From positions 1 through 40,057 of the forward strand of contig CALDUQ010000013.1 in assembly GCA_937924845.1 (NCBI GenBank): DNA of 40,057 bases, read 5' to 3'. Below, in pieces: positions 39,378 to 40,057 of the stretch. The notes beneath the pieces were generated by a model, which saw nothing but the letters and a program-made list of their open reading frames with translations, had not been told where the DNA came from and did not search any database. Source of the stretch: an uncultured Flavobacteriaceae bacterium (GTDB lineage Bacteria > Bacteroidota > Bacteroidia > Flavobacteriales > Flavobacteriaceae). The translations under genes and the position numbers were made by a program. Position 1 is the first letter of the stretch. Each line of letters begins with the position of its first letter.

Positions 39378-39907
39378 AAATTGTTCTTTTTGGACCCGAA
39401 AGTACCGGCAAAACCACTCTTTCAAGGCAATTAGCACGATATTACAATTCGGTTTGGGTGCCAGAATATGCCCGAGAATACTTACAAAATAAATGGAATA
39501 ACGAAAAAAAAACATGCGAACCTCATGATTTATTACCTATTGCATACGGACAAATGAATCTTGAAAATGAACTAGCTAAAAAAGCAAATAAAATTTTAAT
39601 TTGCGATACAGATTTACTAGAAACAAAAGTATATTCGGAGGTGTATTACACTGGGTCTTGTGACCCTTTACTTGAGGAATATGCTCTAAAAAATAAGTAT
39701 AATTTATATTTTTTAACTTATATTGATATTCCTTGGGAAGCTGATGACCTAAGAGATAAGCCTAACGAACGTGAAAAAATGTTTAATGCCTTTAAAAACA
39801 CTTTAGAAAAGTACAATAAACAGTACGTGTTATTAAAAGGCAATAAGCAAGAAAGGCTAAATACAGCAGTAAAACACATTAATAAACTATTGAACAACAA
39901 ACATTGA
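39338..39907 (+). CDS. AAA family ATPase, NadR-like ribosylnicotinamide kinase
   Basis: KIVLFGPESTGKTTLSRQLARYYNSVWVPEYAREYL; ICDTDLLETKVYSEVYY. Confidence 0.88.
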   Translation: MEKSLKQKESTCIKIVLFGPESTGKTTLSRQLARYYNSVWVPEYAREYLQNKWNNEKKTCEPHDLLPIAYGQMNLENELAKKANKILICDTDLLETKVYSEVYYTGSCDPLLEEYALKNKYNLYFLTYIDIPWEADDLRDKPNEREKMFNAFKNTLEKYNKQYVLLKGNKQERLNTAVKHINKLLNNKH

Positions 39908-40057
39908 AACTAAGCTCAAAAGACATATTACAACTGCAAGAGAAAAACATTTCATTAAATACCTTAAATCATCAAATTGACACTTTTAAAAACGGTGTTA
40001 ATTATTTAAACATCAAAGAAGCGGCTTCCATTAACAATGGAATAATTTTACTAACGC
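39904..40057 (+). CDS. DUF4301-like protein, N-terminal fragment; runs off the window edge
   Basis: TTG start overlapping preceding stop; MKLSSKDILQLQEKNISLNTLNHQIDTFKNGVNYLNIKEAASINNGIILL. Confidence 0.65.
   Translation, partial: MKLSSKDILQLQEKNISLNTLNHQIDTFKNGVNYLNIKEAASINNGIILLT

Noticed and set aside
1-40057. CRISPR array, prophage, transposase, toxin-antitoxin or restriction-modification system
   Set aside because: No spaced direct repeats, integrase/transposase motifs, phage structural genes or methyltransferase/nuclease defence motifs seen; DnaQ-like and CPBP genes alone do not support a defence island.

Overview
This is a roughly 40 kb AT-rich chromosomal segment from a member of the Flavobacteriaceae (Bacteroidota). 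The assignment rests on gene content (PorP/SprF, DUF2911, DUF4252, DUF4295, the long LepB form) and on TTG-N~19-TAnnTTTG promoters. It is mostly core housekeeping DNA: asnB (5' partial), queE, tRNA-Pro, an OmpA/TSP3 porin, udk, a ftsB-like gene, methylmalonyl-CoA mutase, parA/parB, dapB, lepB, an ECF sigma cluster with two DUF4252 genes, recR, a 2-oxoacid dehydrogenase E2, cinA, rpmB-rpmG-DUF4295-ftsY-rimO, pruA, ahcY, an Sfp-type PPTase and pnuC/nadR-like genes. I saw no CRISPR array, prophage, IS element or rRNA. The most unusual object is a second ParA directly upstream of the canonical parAB. Its ATPase core is intact and carries a C-terminal extension with (i) a short segment resembling the ParA-activating N-terminus of ParB (GLGKDLAKILDQ) and (ii) a terminal segment resembling the BamE/SmpA-OmlA fold, which is normally periplasmic. 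Second is a DUF6695-like protein with an LRAT/PLAAT-like His...Asn-Cys arrangement, overlapping an NRDE/TANGO2 gene. All homology statements come from reading motifs by eye; no searches were run.
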